Source: Nocardia vaccinii NBRC 15922 (GTDB lineage Bacteria > Actinomycetota > Actinomycetes > Mycobacteriales > Mycobacteriaceae). From it: a stretch of DNA of 64,000 nucleotides. The stretch's first letter is position 1, and every line of letters begins with the position of its first letter. The notes beneath the pieces are model-generated. The model was given only the letters and a program-made list of their open reading frames with translations, ran no database searches and was not told where the DNA came from. The translations under genes were made by a program, and so were the position numbers. Below are positions 20,310 to 28,788 of this stretch, one piece after another. The stretch is from contig NZ_BDCC01000023.1 of assembly GCF_001613305.1 (NCBI RefSeq), positions 1 to 64,000 of the forward strand, written 5' to 3'.

Positions 20310-21536
20310 GTGGCCGAGGACAACGCCCGAGCGAGCGCAGCGAGCGAGCAATCGACACAGGGCCGCGCGGTCGTGCCGGAGCCGAGCGCCGGCGAGGCGC
20401 AGGCACGAGCCGACCAGGATCCGGCACCGCAGGCGGGACTGAGCGAGGAATCGCTGAGCGCCGCGGCAGAAGCGGCGGAGAAGGCATTCGCCGCGGCCGC
20501 GGATCTGGACTCGCTCGCGGCCGCGAAGACCGAGCACATGAGCGGTAAGTCGCCGATCTCGCTGGCTCAGCGATCACTGGGCAGCCTGCCCAAACAGGAC
20601 AAGGCCGACGCGGGTAAGCGCGTCAACGTCGCGCGCACGCGGGTGAGCGAGGCGTTCGAGGCGCGCCGGGCCGAGCTGCTCGCCGAGCGCGATGCGGCGG
20701 TCCTGGTCGCCGAGGCCATCGACGTGACGCTCCCGGCCCGTCGTGACCCGGCCGGCGCCCGGCACCCGATCACGGTCATCTCCGAGCAGGTCGCCGACGT
20801 CTTCGTCGGTATGGGCTGGGAAATCGCCGAGGGGCCCGAGGTGGAGACCGAGCACTTCAACTTCGACGCGCTGAACTTCCTGCCCGATCACCCCGCCCGC
20901 ACCATGCAGGACACGTTCCACGTCGCGCGGTTCACCTGGGCGCCCGAGGCTGGGCCCGCGGGGTCATCCTCCGCTACCGCCTCCGGCCCCGACGCCTCGG
21001 ACGCGGAGGGTTCGCGCCAGGTCCTGCGCACGCACACCTCGCCGGTGCAGGTGCGTTCGCTGCTCTCGCGTGAGCTGCCGATCTACGTGGTATGCCCGGG
21101 TCGCACCTTCCGCACCGATGAGCTCGACGCCACGCACACTCCGGTGTTCTCCCAGGTCGAGGGCCTGGCCGTGGACAAGGGTCTGACCATGGCCCACCTG
21201 CGCGGCACGCTGGACGCGTTCGCGCGGGCGCTGTTCGGCCCCGAGACGCGAACTCGGATGCGGCCCAATTACTTCCCGTTCACCGAACCTTCCGCCGAGG
21301 TCGACGTGTGGTTCCCGGACAAGAAGGGCGGGGCCGGCTGGGTCGAGTGGGGCGGCTGCGGCATGGTCAATCCGAAGGTGCTGATCGCCAGCGGAATCGA
21401 CCCCGAGGTGTACAGCGGCTTCGCCTTCGGTATGGGCCTCGAGCGAACCCTGCAGTTCCGCAACGGGATTCCCGATATGCGCGACATCGTCGAGGGCGAC
21501 GTGCGGTTCACCCTGCCCTTCGGCATCCAGTCCTGA
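20310..21536 (+). CDS. pheS: Phenylalanine-tRNA ligase alpha subunit
   Basis: The catalytic subunit of the (alpha-beta)2 synthetase that charges tRNA-Phe. The N-terminal coiled coil (AAEAAEKAFAAAADLDSLAA) and class II motifs (EIAEGPEVETEHFNFDALNF, HTSPVQVRS, WVEWGGCGMVNPKVL, GFAFGMGLERTLQF) are intact in 408 residues. GTG 20310 with AGGGGAG upstream is preferred over ATG 20253. Two inserts are unusual: residues about 6-42 (Ala/Gln/Glu-rich, over a GAGCGAGCGCAGCGAGCGAG-like inverted repeat) and about 208-236 (Ser/Ala/Gly-rich). A -10-like TACGAT lies at 20234-20239. pheT follows after 73 bases. Confidence 0.96.
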   Translation: MAEDNARASAASEQSTQGRAVVPEPSAGEAQARADQDPAPQAGLSEESLSAAAEAAEKAFAAAADLDSLAAAKTEHMSGKSPISLAQRSLGSLPKQDKADAGKRVNVARTRVSEAFEARRAELLAERDAAVLVAEAIDVTLPARRDPAGARHPITVISEQVADVFVGMGWEIAEGPEVETEHFNFDALNFLPDHPARTMQDTFHVARFTWAPEAGPAGSSSATASGPDASDAEGSRQVLRTHTSPVQVRSLLSRELPIYVVCPGRTFRTDELDATHTPVFSQVEGLAVDKGLTMAHLRGTLDAFARALFGPETRTRMRPNYFPFTEPSAEVDVWFPDKKGGAGWVEWGGCGMVNPKVLIASGIDPEVYSGFAFGMGLERTLQFRNGIPDMRDIVEGDVRFTLPFGIQS

Positions 21537-21609
21537 GTCCGAAGGCCGCACCACCCCGCACACCATACGAACCCGCGAGAGACGGGCACACGAGAAAGCG
21601 AAAAGTCCA

Positions 21610-24111
21610 GTGCGAGTAGCGCAGTCCTGGCTGACGGAAATCCTGCAGCGCACCACCCCGGAATGGTCGGTGACGCCGGAGGAGCTCGATGCGGGCTTCG
21701 TCCGGGTCGGCCTGGAGGTCGAGGAGCTCGACGAGCTCGAGCCGGTCACCGGTGACCTGGAACATCCGCTGGTGGTCGGCCGCGTCGCCGAGATCACCGA
21801 ACTGACCGAGTTCAAGAAGCCGATCCGGTTCTGCAAGGTCGAGGTGGGCAAGCCGGAGCTGCAGGAGATCGTCTGCGGTGCACGGAATTTCGCGGTCGGC
21901 GATCTGGTCGTCGTGGTGCTGCCCGGCGGTGTGCTGCCCGGCGGCTTCGCGATCAGCTCGCGCAAGACCTACGGGCACGTGTCCAACGGCATGATCTGCT
22001 CGGTCGCCGAACTCGGTATCGGCAAGGATCATTCGGGCATCCTGGTACTCGAGCCGGGTAGCGCCGAGCCGGGCGCCGATGCGAACGCGCTGCTGGGCCT
22101 GGACGATACGGTGATCGAACTCAACATCACCCCCGACCGCGGCTACTGCTTCTCGGTGCGCGGCCTGGCCCGCGAACTCGCCTGCGGCTTCGATCTGGAC
22201 TATGCCGATCCGGCGGTGCGCACCCTGCCCGACGATGAGGCCGAGGCGTGGTCGGTGCGGGTCGAACCCGATTCCGGCTGTACCCGTTTCGCGGCGCGCC
22301 GGGTCACCGGCATCGATCCGTCCGCGGTGAGCCCGTGGTGGTTGCAGCGGCGGCTGCTGCTGGCCGGCGTGCGGCCCATCTCGCCCGCGGTCGACGTCAC
22401 CAACTACGTGATGCTCGAACTCGGCCAGCCGCTGCACGCCTTCGATGCCGCGAAAGTCGCCGGGCCGCTGGTGATCCGGCGCGCCAACAAGGGGGAGACG
22501 CTGCGCACCCTCGATGAGACCGAGCGGGTGCTGGACGGTGCGGACACCGTCATCGCCGACGATTCGGGAGTGGTGTCGCTGGCCGGGATCATGGGCGGCG
22601 CGTCGACCGAGGTGAGTTCGGCCTCGACCGACATTCTGCTCGAGGCCGCCACCTGGAACCCGCTCGCGGTCTACCGCACCGCGCGGCGGCACAAGGTGGT
22701 GTCCGAGGCGGGCCGCCGCTACGAGCGGGTGGTCGACCCCGAGGTGAATGTCGCCGCACTCGATCGCGCGGCCTCGCTACTGGCCGAGATCGCAGGTGGC
22801 ACAGTCGAATCCGCGTTGACCGACGTGCGCCTGCCGGTACCGGAGGTGACGCCGATCCGGATGGATCTGGACCTGCCCGACCGCACCGCGGGGGTGAGCT
22901 ACCCGACCGGAACGGCCGCGCGCCGGCTGGCGCAGATCGGTTGCGCGGTCGACGTCGATGTCAGCGAGAGCGGGCACGGCCAGCTCGTCGTGACCCCGCC
23001 GAGCTGGCGTCCCGATCTGGTACAGCCCGCCGATCTGGTCGAGGAGGTGCTGCGGCTCGAGGGGCTGGAGCAGATCCCCTCGGTGCTGCCGACCGCGCCC
23101 GCGGGCCGGGGATTCACGCCCGCGCAGCGCCGCCGCCGCGCGGTCAGCCGCGCCCTGGCCTTCGCCGGCTGCGTCGAGGTACCCGTATCGATCTTCCTGC
23201 AGGCCGGGACGTTCGACGTCTGGGGTCTGGACGCCGAGGACGTTCGCCGCGCGACCATGCGGGTGCTCAATCCGCTGGACGTCGAACGCGCCGAGTTGGC
23301 CACGACCCTGCTGCCCGGACTGCTGGAGGTGGCCGCGCGCAACATCTCCCGCGGCGAGCGCGATCTGTCGATCTACGGCATCGAACAGGTGGTGCTGCCC
23401 GGACCCAAGACCCGCCCGGTCGCCGAACTTCCGGTGGATCGGCGGCCCACCGACGAGCAGATCGCCGAGTTGATCGAATCGTTGCCCGCGCAGCCGGTGC
23501 ATGTCGCCGCGGTGCTCACCGGACGTCGCGAACCGCGTGGTCCGTGGGGTGCGGGCCGGGCCGTGGAGGCGGCCGATGCCTTCGCGCTCGCCGACGCGGT
23601 CGCCGATGCCGCCGGAGTGCGGATCGAGCGCCGGGCCGCGGCCCATCTGCCGTTCCATCCGGGCCGTTGCGCCGAGTTGGTCGTGGACGGCCAGATCGTC
23701 GGCCATGCGGGCGAATTGCATCCCGCGGTGCTCGAGCGCGCGAGCCTGCCGCCGCGAACCTGCGCGCTGGAATTGGACCTCGATGCCCTTCCGCTGCGCG
23801 AAACCCGTCCCGCCCCGCGGATTTCCCCGTTCCCGGCGGTGCTGCAGGACGTGTCGGTGAGCGTCGAACGTTCGATCCCCGCCGACGCCCTCGAATCGGC
23901 ACTGCGCTCCGGTGCGGGCGATCTGCTCGAGGACATCGCCCTGTTCGACGTCTACGAGGGCGCGCAGGCCGGTGAGGGCCGCAAATCGCTCACCTACGCC
24001 CTGCGCTTCCGCGCCCCGGACCGCACTCTCACCGAGGACGAGGCCAGCGCGGCTCGCGATGCGGCGGTCGAGGCGGCCGCGGCGTCGCTCGGGGCTGTCC
24101 TGCGCGCCTGA
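21610..24111 (+). CDS. pheT: Phenylalanine-tRNA ligase beta subunit
   Basis: The 833-residue partner of PheS, carrying the tRNA-binding N-terminal OB domain (about 40-155, with ICSVAELGIGKDHSGILVL), the B3/B4 editing region, B5 and the C-terminal ferredoxin-fold anticodon-binding domain (ISPFPAVLQDVSVSV near 738, FRAPDRTLTEDEA near 798). The length is normal. The start is GTG. It is the second gene of the pheST operon; a 220-base gap follows. Confidence 0.96.
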   Translation: MRVAQSWLTEILQRTTPEWSVTPEELDAGFVRVGLEVEELDELEPVTGDLEHPLVVGRVAEITELTEFKKPIRFCKVEVGKPELQEIVCGARNFAVGDLVVVVLPGGVLPGGFAISSRKTYGHVSNGMICSVAELGIGKDHSGILVLEPGSAEPGADANALLGLDDTVIELNITPDRGYCFSVRGLARELACGFDLDYADPAVRTLPDDEAEAWSVRVEPDSGCTRFAARRVTGIDPSAVSPWWLQRRLLLAGVRPISPAVDVTNYVMLELGQPLHAFDAAKVAGPLVIRRANKGETLRTLDETERVLDGADTVIADDSGVVSLAGIMGGASTEVSSASTDILLEAATWNPLAVYRTARRHKVVSEAGRRYERVVDPEVNVAALDRAASLLAEIAGGTVESALTDVRLPVPEVTPIRMDLDLPDRTAGVSYPTGTAARRLAQIGCAVDVDVSESGHGQLVVTPPSWRPDLVQPADLVEEVLRLEGLEQIPSVLPTAPAGRGFTPAQRRRRAVSRALAFAGCVEVPVSIFLQAGTFDVWGLDAEDVRRATMRVLNPLDVERAELATTLLPGLLEVAARNISRGERDLSIYGIEQVVLPGPKTRPVAELPVDRRPTDEQIAELIESLPAQPVHVAAVLTGRREPRGPWGAGRAVEAADAFALADAVADAAGVRIERRAAAHLPFHPGRCAELVVDGQIVGHAGELHPAVLERASLPPRTCALELDLDALPLRETRPAPRISPFPAVLQDVSVSVERSIPADALESALRSGAGDLLEDIALFDVYEGAQAGEGRKSLTYALRFRAPDRTLTEDEASAARDAAVEAAAASLGAVLRA

Positions 24112-24319
24112 CTCGAGGCCGGGTGCGAGGCTCGCGCAGCGGTGTCGTCCGACTCCGTGCCGGGTGATTCGACTGCGAGTTGTCCCGCTCGGGCAGATAT
24201 CCGTGCGCCGGGTGCGGGCGATCCGGGCCGTGCAAGCGGCGGGTGGGCTCGCCGCGCTCGGACGTTCCGGTGAACACGGGCAATTCCGTCGTGACATGAG
24301 GATTGGGATTGCCGGCGGT

Positions 24320-24334
24320 TAAGCTCGGCCGATG
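24320..24334 (+). promoter_or_regulatory. -10 element placing a leaderless start
   Basis: TAAGCT (24320-24325) ends six bases before the ATG at 24332, and no Shine-Dalgarno is present. This is the arrangement of leaderless actinobacterial genes, in which transcription starts at the initiation codon. No clear -35 was found. Confidence 0.5.
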
Positions 24335-25120
24335 AGTGTGTCCCGGGATCTCGTGCGTCGTGGTGTGCTGGCCGCCGCGTTCGTGCTGGTAGCGGCCGGT
24401 TGCGGACAGCAGGCGCGGACGGCGGGTCCGGCTCCGTCGGCCACGAGTGTGGCTCCGGTGCCCAGCGCGGTGTCGCCGACCCGGGCCGCCGAGCAGCCGG
24501 TGAACTACGACGGCGGGAATGCCGGACTTCCGGCGGGGGTGCCCGCGCCGCCCGCCGGGACCGATCAGCTGGTGACGGTGTCGGTGGCGGGACCCGGTGG
24601 CACGACGGGGACGTTGCAGGCCTGGCAGCGCTCGGGCGGCGGGTGGACCAGTGCCCTCGCGCCCGTGACGGTTCGGGTCGGCACCCAGGGGATCGGGCAG
24701 ACGCACGAGGGGATGAATCGCACGCCGATCGGCACGTTCGGGCTGCCCTCGGCATTCGGGCGGCAGGTGAATCCGGGGACGCGAATGCCCTATCGGCAGA
24801 TCGGCGACAGCGACTGGTGGGTCAGCGATCCGAACAGTCCGCAGTACAACACCTACCAGCACTGCGCGCCCGGCACCTGCCCGTTCGACGAGAAGGCCGG
24901 GGAGAATCTGGGCCGGGTCGGCACGAGCTACGACTATGCGATCGTGATCGGCTACAACACCGCACCGGTGCGGCCGGGCGCGGGATCGGCCTTCTTCGTC
25001 CACGTGGACGCCGGAATCCCGTCGCAGGGGTGTGTGGAGACGCCGCGCAACGCGGTGGTTGCGCTGCTGAAATGGCTCGATCCGAGCCGCCGTCCGGCCA
25101 TCACCATCGGCTACCGTTGA
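24332..25120 (+). CDS. Lipoprotein with L,D-transpeptidase-like domain
   Basis: A 262-residue exported lipoprotein. The signal peptide ends in a lipobox LVAAGCG (Cys at about 24), followed by a Pro/Ala/Ser-rich linker to about residue 65. The C-terminal half resembles YkuD/YafK-type L,D-transpeptidases: THEGMNRTPIGTFGLPSAFG, then FFVHVDAGIPSQGCVETPR, where His and the SxGC cysteine would be catalytic. Such enzymes cross-link or attach proteins to peptidoglycan outside the membrane. The match is to the catalytic pattern only. It appears leaderless. Confidence 0.75.
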   Translation: MSVSRDLVRRGVLAAAFVLVAAGCGQQARTAGPAPSATSVAPVPSAVSPTRAAEQPVNYDGGNAGLPAGVPAPPAGTDQLVTVSVAGPGGTTGTLQAWQRSGGGWTSALAPVTVRVGTQGIGQTHEGMNRTPIGTFGLPSAFGRQVNPGTRMPYRQIGDSDWWVSDPNSPQYNTYQHCAPGTCPFDEKAGENLGRVGTSYDYAIVIGYNTAPVRPGAGSAFFVHVDAGIPSQGCVETPRNAVVALLKWLDPSRRPAITIGYR

Positions 25121-25153
25121 ATTGTCGGTCACCGATACGGACAGGAGGGAAGT

Positions 25154-25942
25154 ATGCGACATCCGGCGACGCCGTTCCTCAACGCCCTGACCTTCCTGCC
25201 GGTGCGGGAGATCACGGTGACGCCCGAGCGGTTCGGGCTCGAGTACGAGGATCTGTACTTCACCGCCGCGGACGGCACGCTGATCAACGGATGGTTCGTG
25301 CGGGCGGCGAATCCGCTGGGGCACATCCTGTTCGCCCACGGCAACGCGGGCAACATCGGCGATCGGTCGCCGGTGCTGGCATTGCTGGCCGCCGCGGGAT
25401 TCGACGTGCTGGTGTTCGACTATCGCGGATTCGGCCGCAGCGCGGGGCATCCCGGTGAGCGCGGGATGTATCTGGACGCTCGCGCCGCGCGTGACGCACT
25501 GTTCGCCCGGCCCGGGGTGGACCCGAATCATGTTGTTTACCTGGGCAAATCGCTCGGCGGCGGGGTGATGACAGAACTTGCGACCCGGTATCCACCCGCC
25601 GCACTGGTCCTCATGTCCACCTTCACCAGCCTGCGCGACGCCGCCGGTGCGGTCTATCCGTACATCCCGAGACCGCTTGTCCCCGATGCCTTTCCGAGTC
25701 TGCGGCGGATCCGCACGTTGCGCGCGCCGGTGCTGATCATGCACGGCGATCAGGACGAACTGTTGCCCGTGCGGATGGGCCACGAACTCTTCGCGGCCGC
25801 CCCGGAGCCCAAACGGCTGCACATCTATCCCGGAGCCGGGCACAACGATCTGATCGTGATTCCCGGCTGGGCGCGGACCATAGCGGACTGGGTGCGGTCG
25901 GTCTTTGCCCGGCCGGTCGTGGCCGATCCGCCCTCCGTCTGA
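25154..25942 (+). CDS. Alpha/beta hydrolase (ABHD17/BEM46-like)
   Basis: A 262-residue serine hydrolase without signal peptide. The oxyanion region is FAHGNAGNIGDR, the nucleophile elbow GKSLGGG (Ser about 134), the acid in MHGDQDELLPV and the His in YPGAGHNDL, so the triad is complete. Substrate unknown; family members cleave esters or thioesters. It follows the L,D-transpeptidase-like gene by 33 bases, with GGAGGGA before the ATG, and may be co-transcribed with it. Confidence 0.85.
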   Translation: MRHPATPFLNALTFLPVREITVTPERFGLEYEDLYFTAADGTLINGWFVRAANPLGHILFAHGNAGNIGDRSPVLALLAAAGFDVLVFDYRGFGRSAGHPGERGMYLDARAARDALFARPGVDPNHVVYLGKSLGGGVMTELATRYPPAALVLMSTFTSLRDAAGAVYPYIPRPLVPDAFPSLRRIRTLRAPVLIMHGDQDELLPVRMGHELFAAAPEPKRLHIYPGAGHNDLIVIPGWARTIADWVRSVFARPVVADPPSV

Positions 25943-25977
25943 GCGTTTTCGCGAGTGCCGCGCCGGTCGGAAGTACG

Positions 25978-26025
25978 TAACCTGGGGATATGTCGTGCCG
26001 AGCGTCTGTGAGGTGGGAGTCGTGA
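25978..26025 (+). other. Possible leaderless 11-codon leader peptide
   Basis: A -10-like TAACCT (25978-25983) ends six bases before an ATG at 25990. That ATG opens a short frame, MSCRASVRWES, whose TGA (26023-26025) overlaps the GTG start of the next gene (26022). The arrangement would couple translation of the downstream gene to the small peptide. It could be coincidence. Confidence 0.35.
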
Positions 26026-26516
26026 CCGATCCGGTGGATGATCTGGCGATGCTGCTCGCGGCACTGTCGGACGAGGACATGCTCAGCGTGGTGCTCGCCG
26101 CGACCGCCGGGCGGCCCGGCCTCGAACAGCTACATCTGGCGGCGGCCGAACTGTCCGCCGAGAGCGGTCATATGACCTGGGATCCGGATGTGAATTCGCC
26201 CACTGATTCCGTCGCGCCGTCGAGTGTGCCCGTCGCGCCGACCGCATGCGACCAGCAGGGTTCGGCGCCCGTCGTACCGGTGCTGCCGACGTCGGCGCCC
26301 GATATCGGCGGATATTCCGAATCCGGTGTCCCTACTTTCGAGTCAGTTCGCGATAAGGTCGAGCGACGCTTCGGCAACGCGCAGGGCATGGGCGAACTCG
26401 ATCGGCAGACCCCGGCGGGCCGTAGCGTGCAGGAACAGTGGCAGGCGCGGTCGAAATCCGCGCGAGAGCGCCTGGACGAGATCCGGAAGTCGTTGCACCG
26501 CAACGATCCCGGCTGA
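26022..26516 (+). CDS. Hypothetical protein with disordered middle
   Basis: A 164-residue protein I do not recognise. The N-terminal 50 residues are acidic and helical (VDDLAMLLAALSDEDMLSVV), the middle is Pro/Ser/Val-rich and probably disordered, and the C-terminus is a charged helix (SARERLDEIRKSLHR). GTG 26022 is preferred over the longer frame because AGGTGGGAG lies just before it. It is 33 bases from the next gene and probably shares its operon. Confidence 0.6.
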   Translation: MTDPVDDLAMLLAALSDEDMLSVVLAATAGRPGLEQLHLAAAELSAESGHMTWDPDVNSPTDSVAPSSVPVAPTACDQQGSAPVVPVLPTSAPDIGGYSESGVPTFESVRDKVERRFGNAQGMGELDRQTPAGRSVQEQWQARSKSARERLDEIRKSLHRNDPG

Positions 26517-26549
26517 TCGGGCGGGCCAGCGAACGAACTAGGGGTATCG

Positions 26550-27590
26550 ATGGCCCAGCCGCGAGAGATCGCCGAGCGACTGCTCGACGCGCAAGTCGAC
26601 TTCATTCTCGCGGAGGTGACCGGCGATCGGTTCACCGAGGTGGTCGTGCGGGATGTGGCCACGGTGCTCGAGGTGGCCGACACCATCGTCTTCCGCGACG
26701 TGGTCACCGTCGAGGATGCCAAGCGGACGCTGCGGGTGGTCGTGGACCGGATCGGCGGCGGTCCGGCGATCGGGGATTCGGTGGGGGTGTTCGCCGACGC
26801 GATCTACGACGACATCGCCCGCAACGCGGACTACACCCTCGGTGACGTGGTCGATCGCGAACCGGTGGAAGCGTTGCTGGAGAAGATCTTCGGCATGCAT
26901 CAGGCACAGGAGCGTCTGCTCGAGCGACTCACCGAGAGCCCGTTGGTCGCCACCGTCGCGTCCAAATTCGTCGACCGGCTGATCGATGACTTCATGGAGT
27001 CCAATCGGCAGATGGCCTCGAAGATTCCGGGGGTGGGATCGCTGGTTTCGTTCGGCACCTCGGCCGCCAAATCGGCCCGCAAGGCCGCCGAGAAGGCCGC
27101 GGACGGCACTTTCATCGGTGAGATGGCCGGTAAGGGAGCGCTTTTCGCGCTCAAGCGGACCAACAACGCGATTCGCGAGATGTTGCGCGATGCGCCGGTA
27201 CACAGTGCGGCGATGGAGTTCTGGGATCTGCACGCGGGCGAACCGGTCAGTGGCCTGCGCGAGTATCTGAGCCAGCAGGACGTGCGTGAACTCGCGCTGA
27301 TCGTGCACCGGATCGCACTCACCACACGGAAGAAGGACTACTTCGGCCTGCTTCTGGACGAATGCGTGGAGGTGTTCTTCACCAAATACGGTGATCACAC
27401 CCTGGCGGGTCTGCTGCCGGAGCTGGGACTGTCCGAGGAGGACATCCGCACCGAGATCCTGCGCTACGGCCCCGGGGTGGTCGAGGCCGCCAAGGAGAAC
27501 GGCGTCCTGGCCGGTCTTATCCGCGAACGCCTCGCGCCGTTCTACACCTCCGACGCGGTGCTGGGGATTCTCGGCGAGATCACCGCCTGA
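26550..27590 (+). CDS. Conserved actinobacterial hypothetical protein
   Basis: A 346-residue, mostly helical, acidic protein of unknown role. No signal peptide is present; one Ala/Lys-rich amphipathic stretch (AKSARKAAEKAADGTFIGE, about 175-195) lies near the middle. The C-terminal 120 residues contain regular helices. AGGGG precedes the ATG. It is the second gene of a pair with the 164-residue protein and converges on the RidA gene with an 8-base gap. Confidence 0.65.
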   Translation: MAQPREIAERLLDAQVDFILAEVTGDRFTEVVVRDVATVLEVADTIVFRDVVTVEDAKRTLRVVVDRIGGGPAIGDSVGVFADAIYDDIARNADYTLGDVVDREPVEALLEKIFGMHQAQERLLERLTESPLVATVASKFVDRLIDDFMESNRQMASKIPGVGSLVSFGTSAAKSARKAAEKAADGTFIGEMAGKGALFALKRTNNAIREMLRDAPVHSAAMEFWDLHAGEPVSGLREYLSQQDVRELALIVHRIALTTRKKDYFGLLLDECVEVFFTKYGDHTLAGLLPELGLSEEDIRTEILRYGPGVVEAAKENGVLAGLIRERLAPFYTSDAVLGILGEITA

Positions 27591-27598
27591 GTCTCGCG

Positions 27599-28006
27599 CT
27601 ACTCGCCGGCGATCGCGAACGCGTCGATCTCCACCAGCATCTCCGTCCGCGGCAGACCGGTGAAAACCGTTGTGCGGCAGGGCAGAATGCCGCTGGGAGT
27701 GTGTTCGCGGACGAATTCGCCGTATGCCTCGTTCATGGCGGCGAAGTTCTGCTGCTCGGTGAGGTAGACCCGGAGCATCACCACATCGTCGAAGGTGGCT
27801 CCGGACGCTTCCACGATCGCCCGCACGTTCTGCAGGGTGCGCGTCGTCTGGGCGGCCACGTCGCCCGGATGCAGATATTCGCCGGTGGCCGGGTCGACCG
27901 GGCCCTGACCGGAAACCTGGACGAACGGGCCCGTGCGCACCCCCTGGGAGAAGGTGTGCGCCGGTGCGGGAGCCTCGGTGGTTCGGACGGCGGTTTTCTC
28001 GCTCAC
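27599..28006 (-). CDS. RidA family reactive-intermediate deaminase
   Basis: A 135-residue RidA/YjgF/UK114 protein. RidA proteins hydrolyse enamine and imine intermediates released by PLP lyases, giving a 2-oxo acid and ammonia. Family signs are the SQGVRTGPFVQVSGQGPVD segment, QTTRTLQNVRAIVEASGA and the C-terminal RTEMLVEIDAFA; the Arg in PCRTTVFTGL matches the substrate-anion Arg. Its GTG overlaps the IclR stop by four bases (GTGA). Its position beside a D-serine-dehydratase-like enzyme suggests it clears that enzyme's enamine product. Confidence 0.88.
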   Translation of the reverse strand: MSEKTAVRTTEAPAPAHTFSQGVRTGPFVQVSGQGPVDPATGEYLHPGDVAAQTTRTLQNVRAIVEASGATFDDVVMLRVYLTEQQNFAAMNEAYGEFVREHTPSGILPCRTTVFTGLPRTEMLVEIDAFAIAGE

Positions 28007-28788
28007 GGTGTGCCTTTCGAATGGTCGGACGGCCGGGTATCGGTTCGCGGGTTCCAGCCGAGTTCGGCGGAGATGGCCTCGGCCGTGGCCCGGACCCGTG
28101 GCAGCAGGCCGAGCACCTGCTCATGGTCCAGCAGCACATCGGGTACCGAGACCGAGAGCGCGGCCACGACCGCGCCGGTGCCATCGCGCACCGGGGCCGC
28201 GACGCAGTTGACGAAACTCTCGTGTTCTTCGTGATCCTCGGCGAATCCTTGGGCCGCAACGTGTTCCAACTCGGCGAGATATCGCTCGGGGGTGCGGATG
28301 GTGCGGTCGGTGAACGGATGGTAGTCCAGTCCTTCGGCGATGGCCCGCCACTGTGCCCGCGGGTGGGCGGCGACCAGCACCTTGCCGACGGCGGTGCAGT
28401 GCAGCGGCGCCGGGCGGCCGACGCGCGAATACATTCGCACGCTCTGGGTGGCGTCGAGTTTGTCGATGTAGATCGCCTCGCCGGACTCGTAGGTCGCCAG
28501 ATGCACCGTCTGACCGGTGTCGGCGTTGAGCGCTTCCAGGTGAGGACGGCCCAGGGTGCGCACGTCACGGCGTTCGAGTGCGTGATTGGCCAGTTCGAAC
28601 AGCCGTGAGCCGAGCGTGTAGCGGTGGCCGGTGTCGTGCGTGACGAATCGGTCCGCCTCCATGGTCTGCAGCAGCCGCAGAACTGTCGACTTGTGCACCT
28701 CCAGCCTGGCGGCCAACTGGTCCAGCGTTTTGGGATCCTCGCCGAGTTCGACCAGGATGGTCAGCGCGCGTTGCAGACTCCGACTCAT
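28003..28788 (-). CDS. IclR-family transcriptional regulator
   Basis: A 261-residue regulator. The N-terminal winged helix (SRSLQRALTILVELGEDPKT, RLEVHKSTVLRLLQTMEADR) is followed by the IclR effector domain with TVHLATYESGEAIYIDKLDA, LHCTAVGKVLVA and NCVAAPVRDGTGAVVAALSVS. The frame is open further upstream, but ATG 28788 overlaps the kinase stop (ATGA) and gives the standard family start. It lies between the kinase and RidA genes. The palindromes at 29854-29909 are the likely operators, and a sugar acid or keto acid from the pathway the likely effector. Confidence 0.92.
   Translation of the reverse strand: MSRSLQRALTILVELGEDPKTLDQLAARLEVHKSTVLRLLQTMEADRFVTHDTGHRYTLGSRLFELANHALERRDVRTLGRPHLEALNADTGQTVHLATYESGEAIYIDKLDATQSVRMYSRVGRPAPLHCTAVGKVLVAAHPRAQWRAIAEGLDYHPFTDRTIRTPERYLAELEHVAAQGFAEDHEEHESFVNCVAAPVRDGTGAVVAALSVSVPDVLLDHEQVLGLLPRVRATAEAISAELGWNPRTDTRPSDHSKGTP

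Noticed and set aside
24029..26080. 683-codon minus-strand frame opposite the lipoprotein and hydrolase genes
   Set aside because: Arg/His/Pro-rich shadow; the plus-strand genes have complete catalytic motifs.
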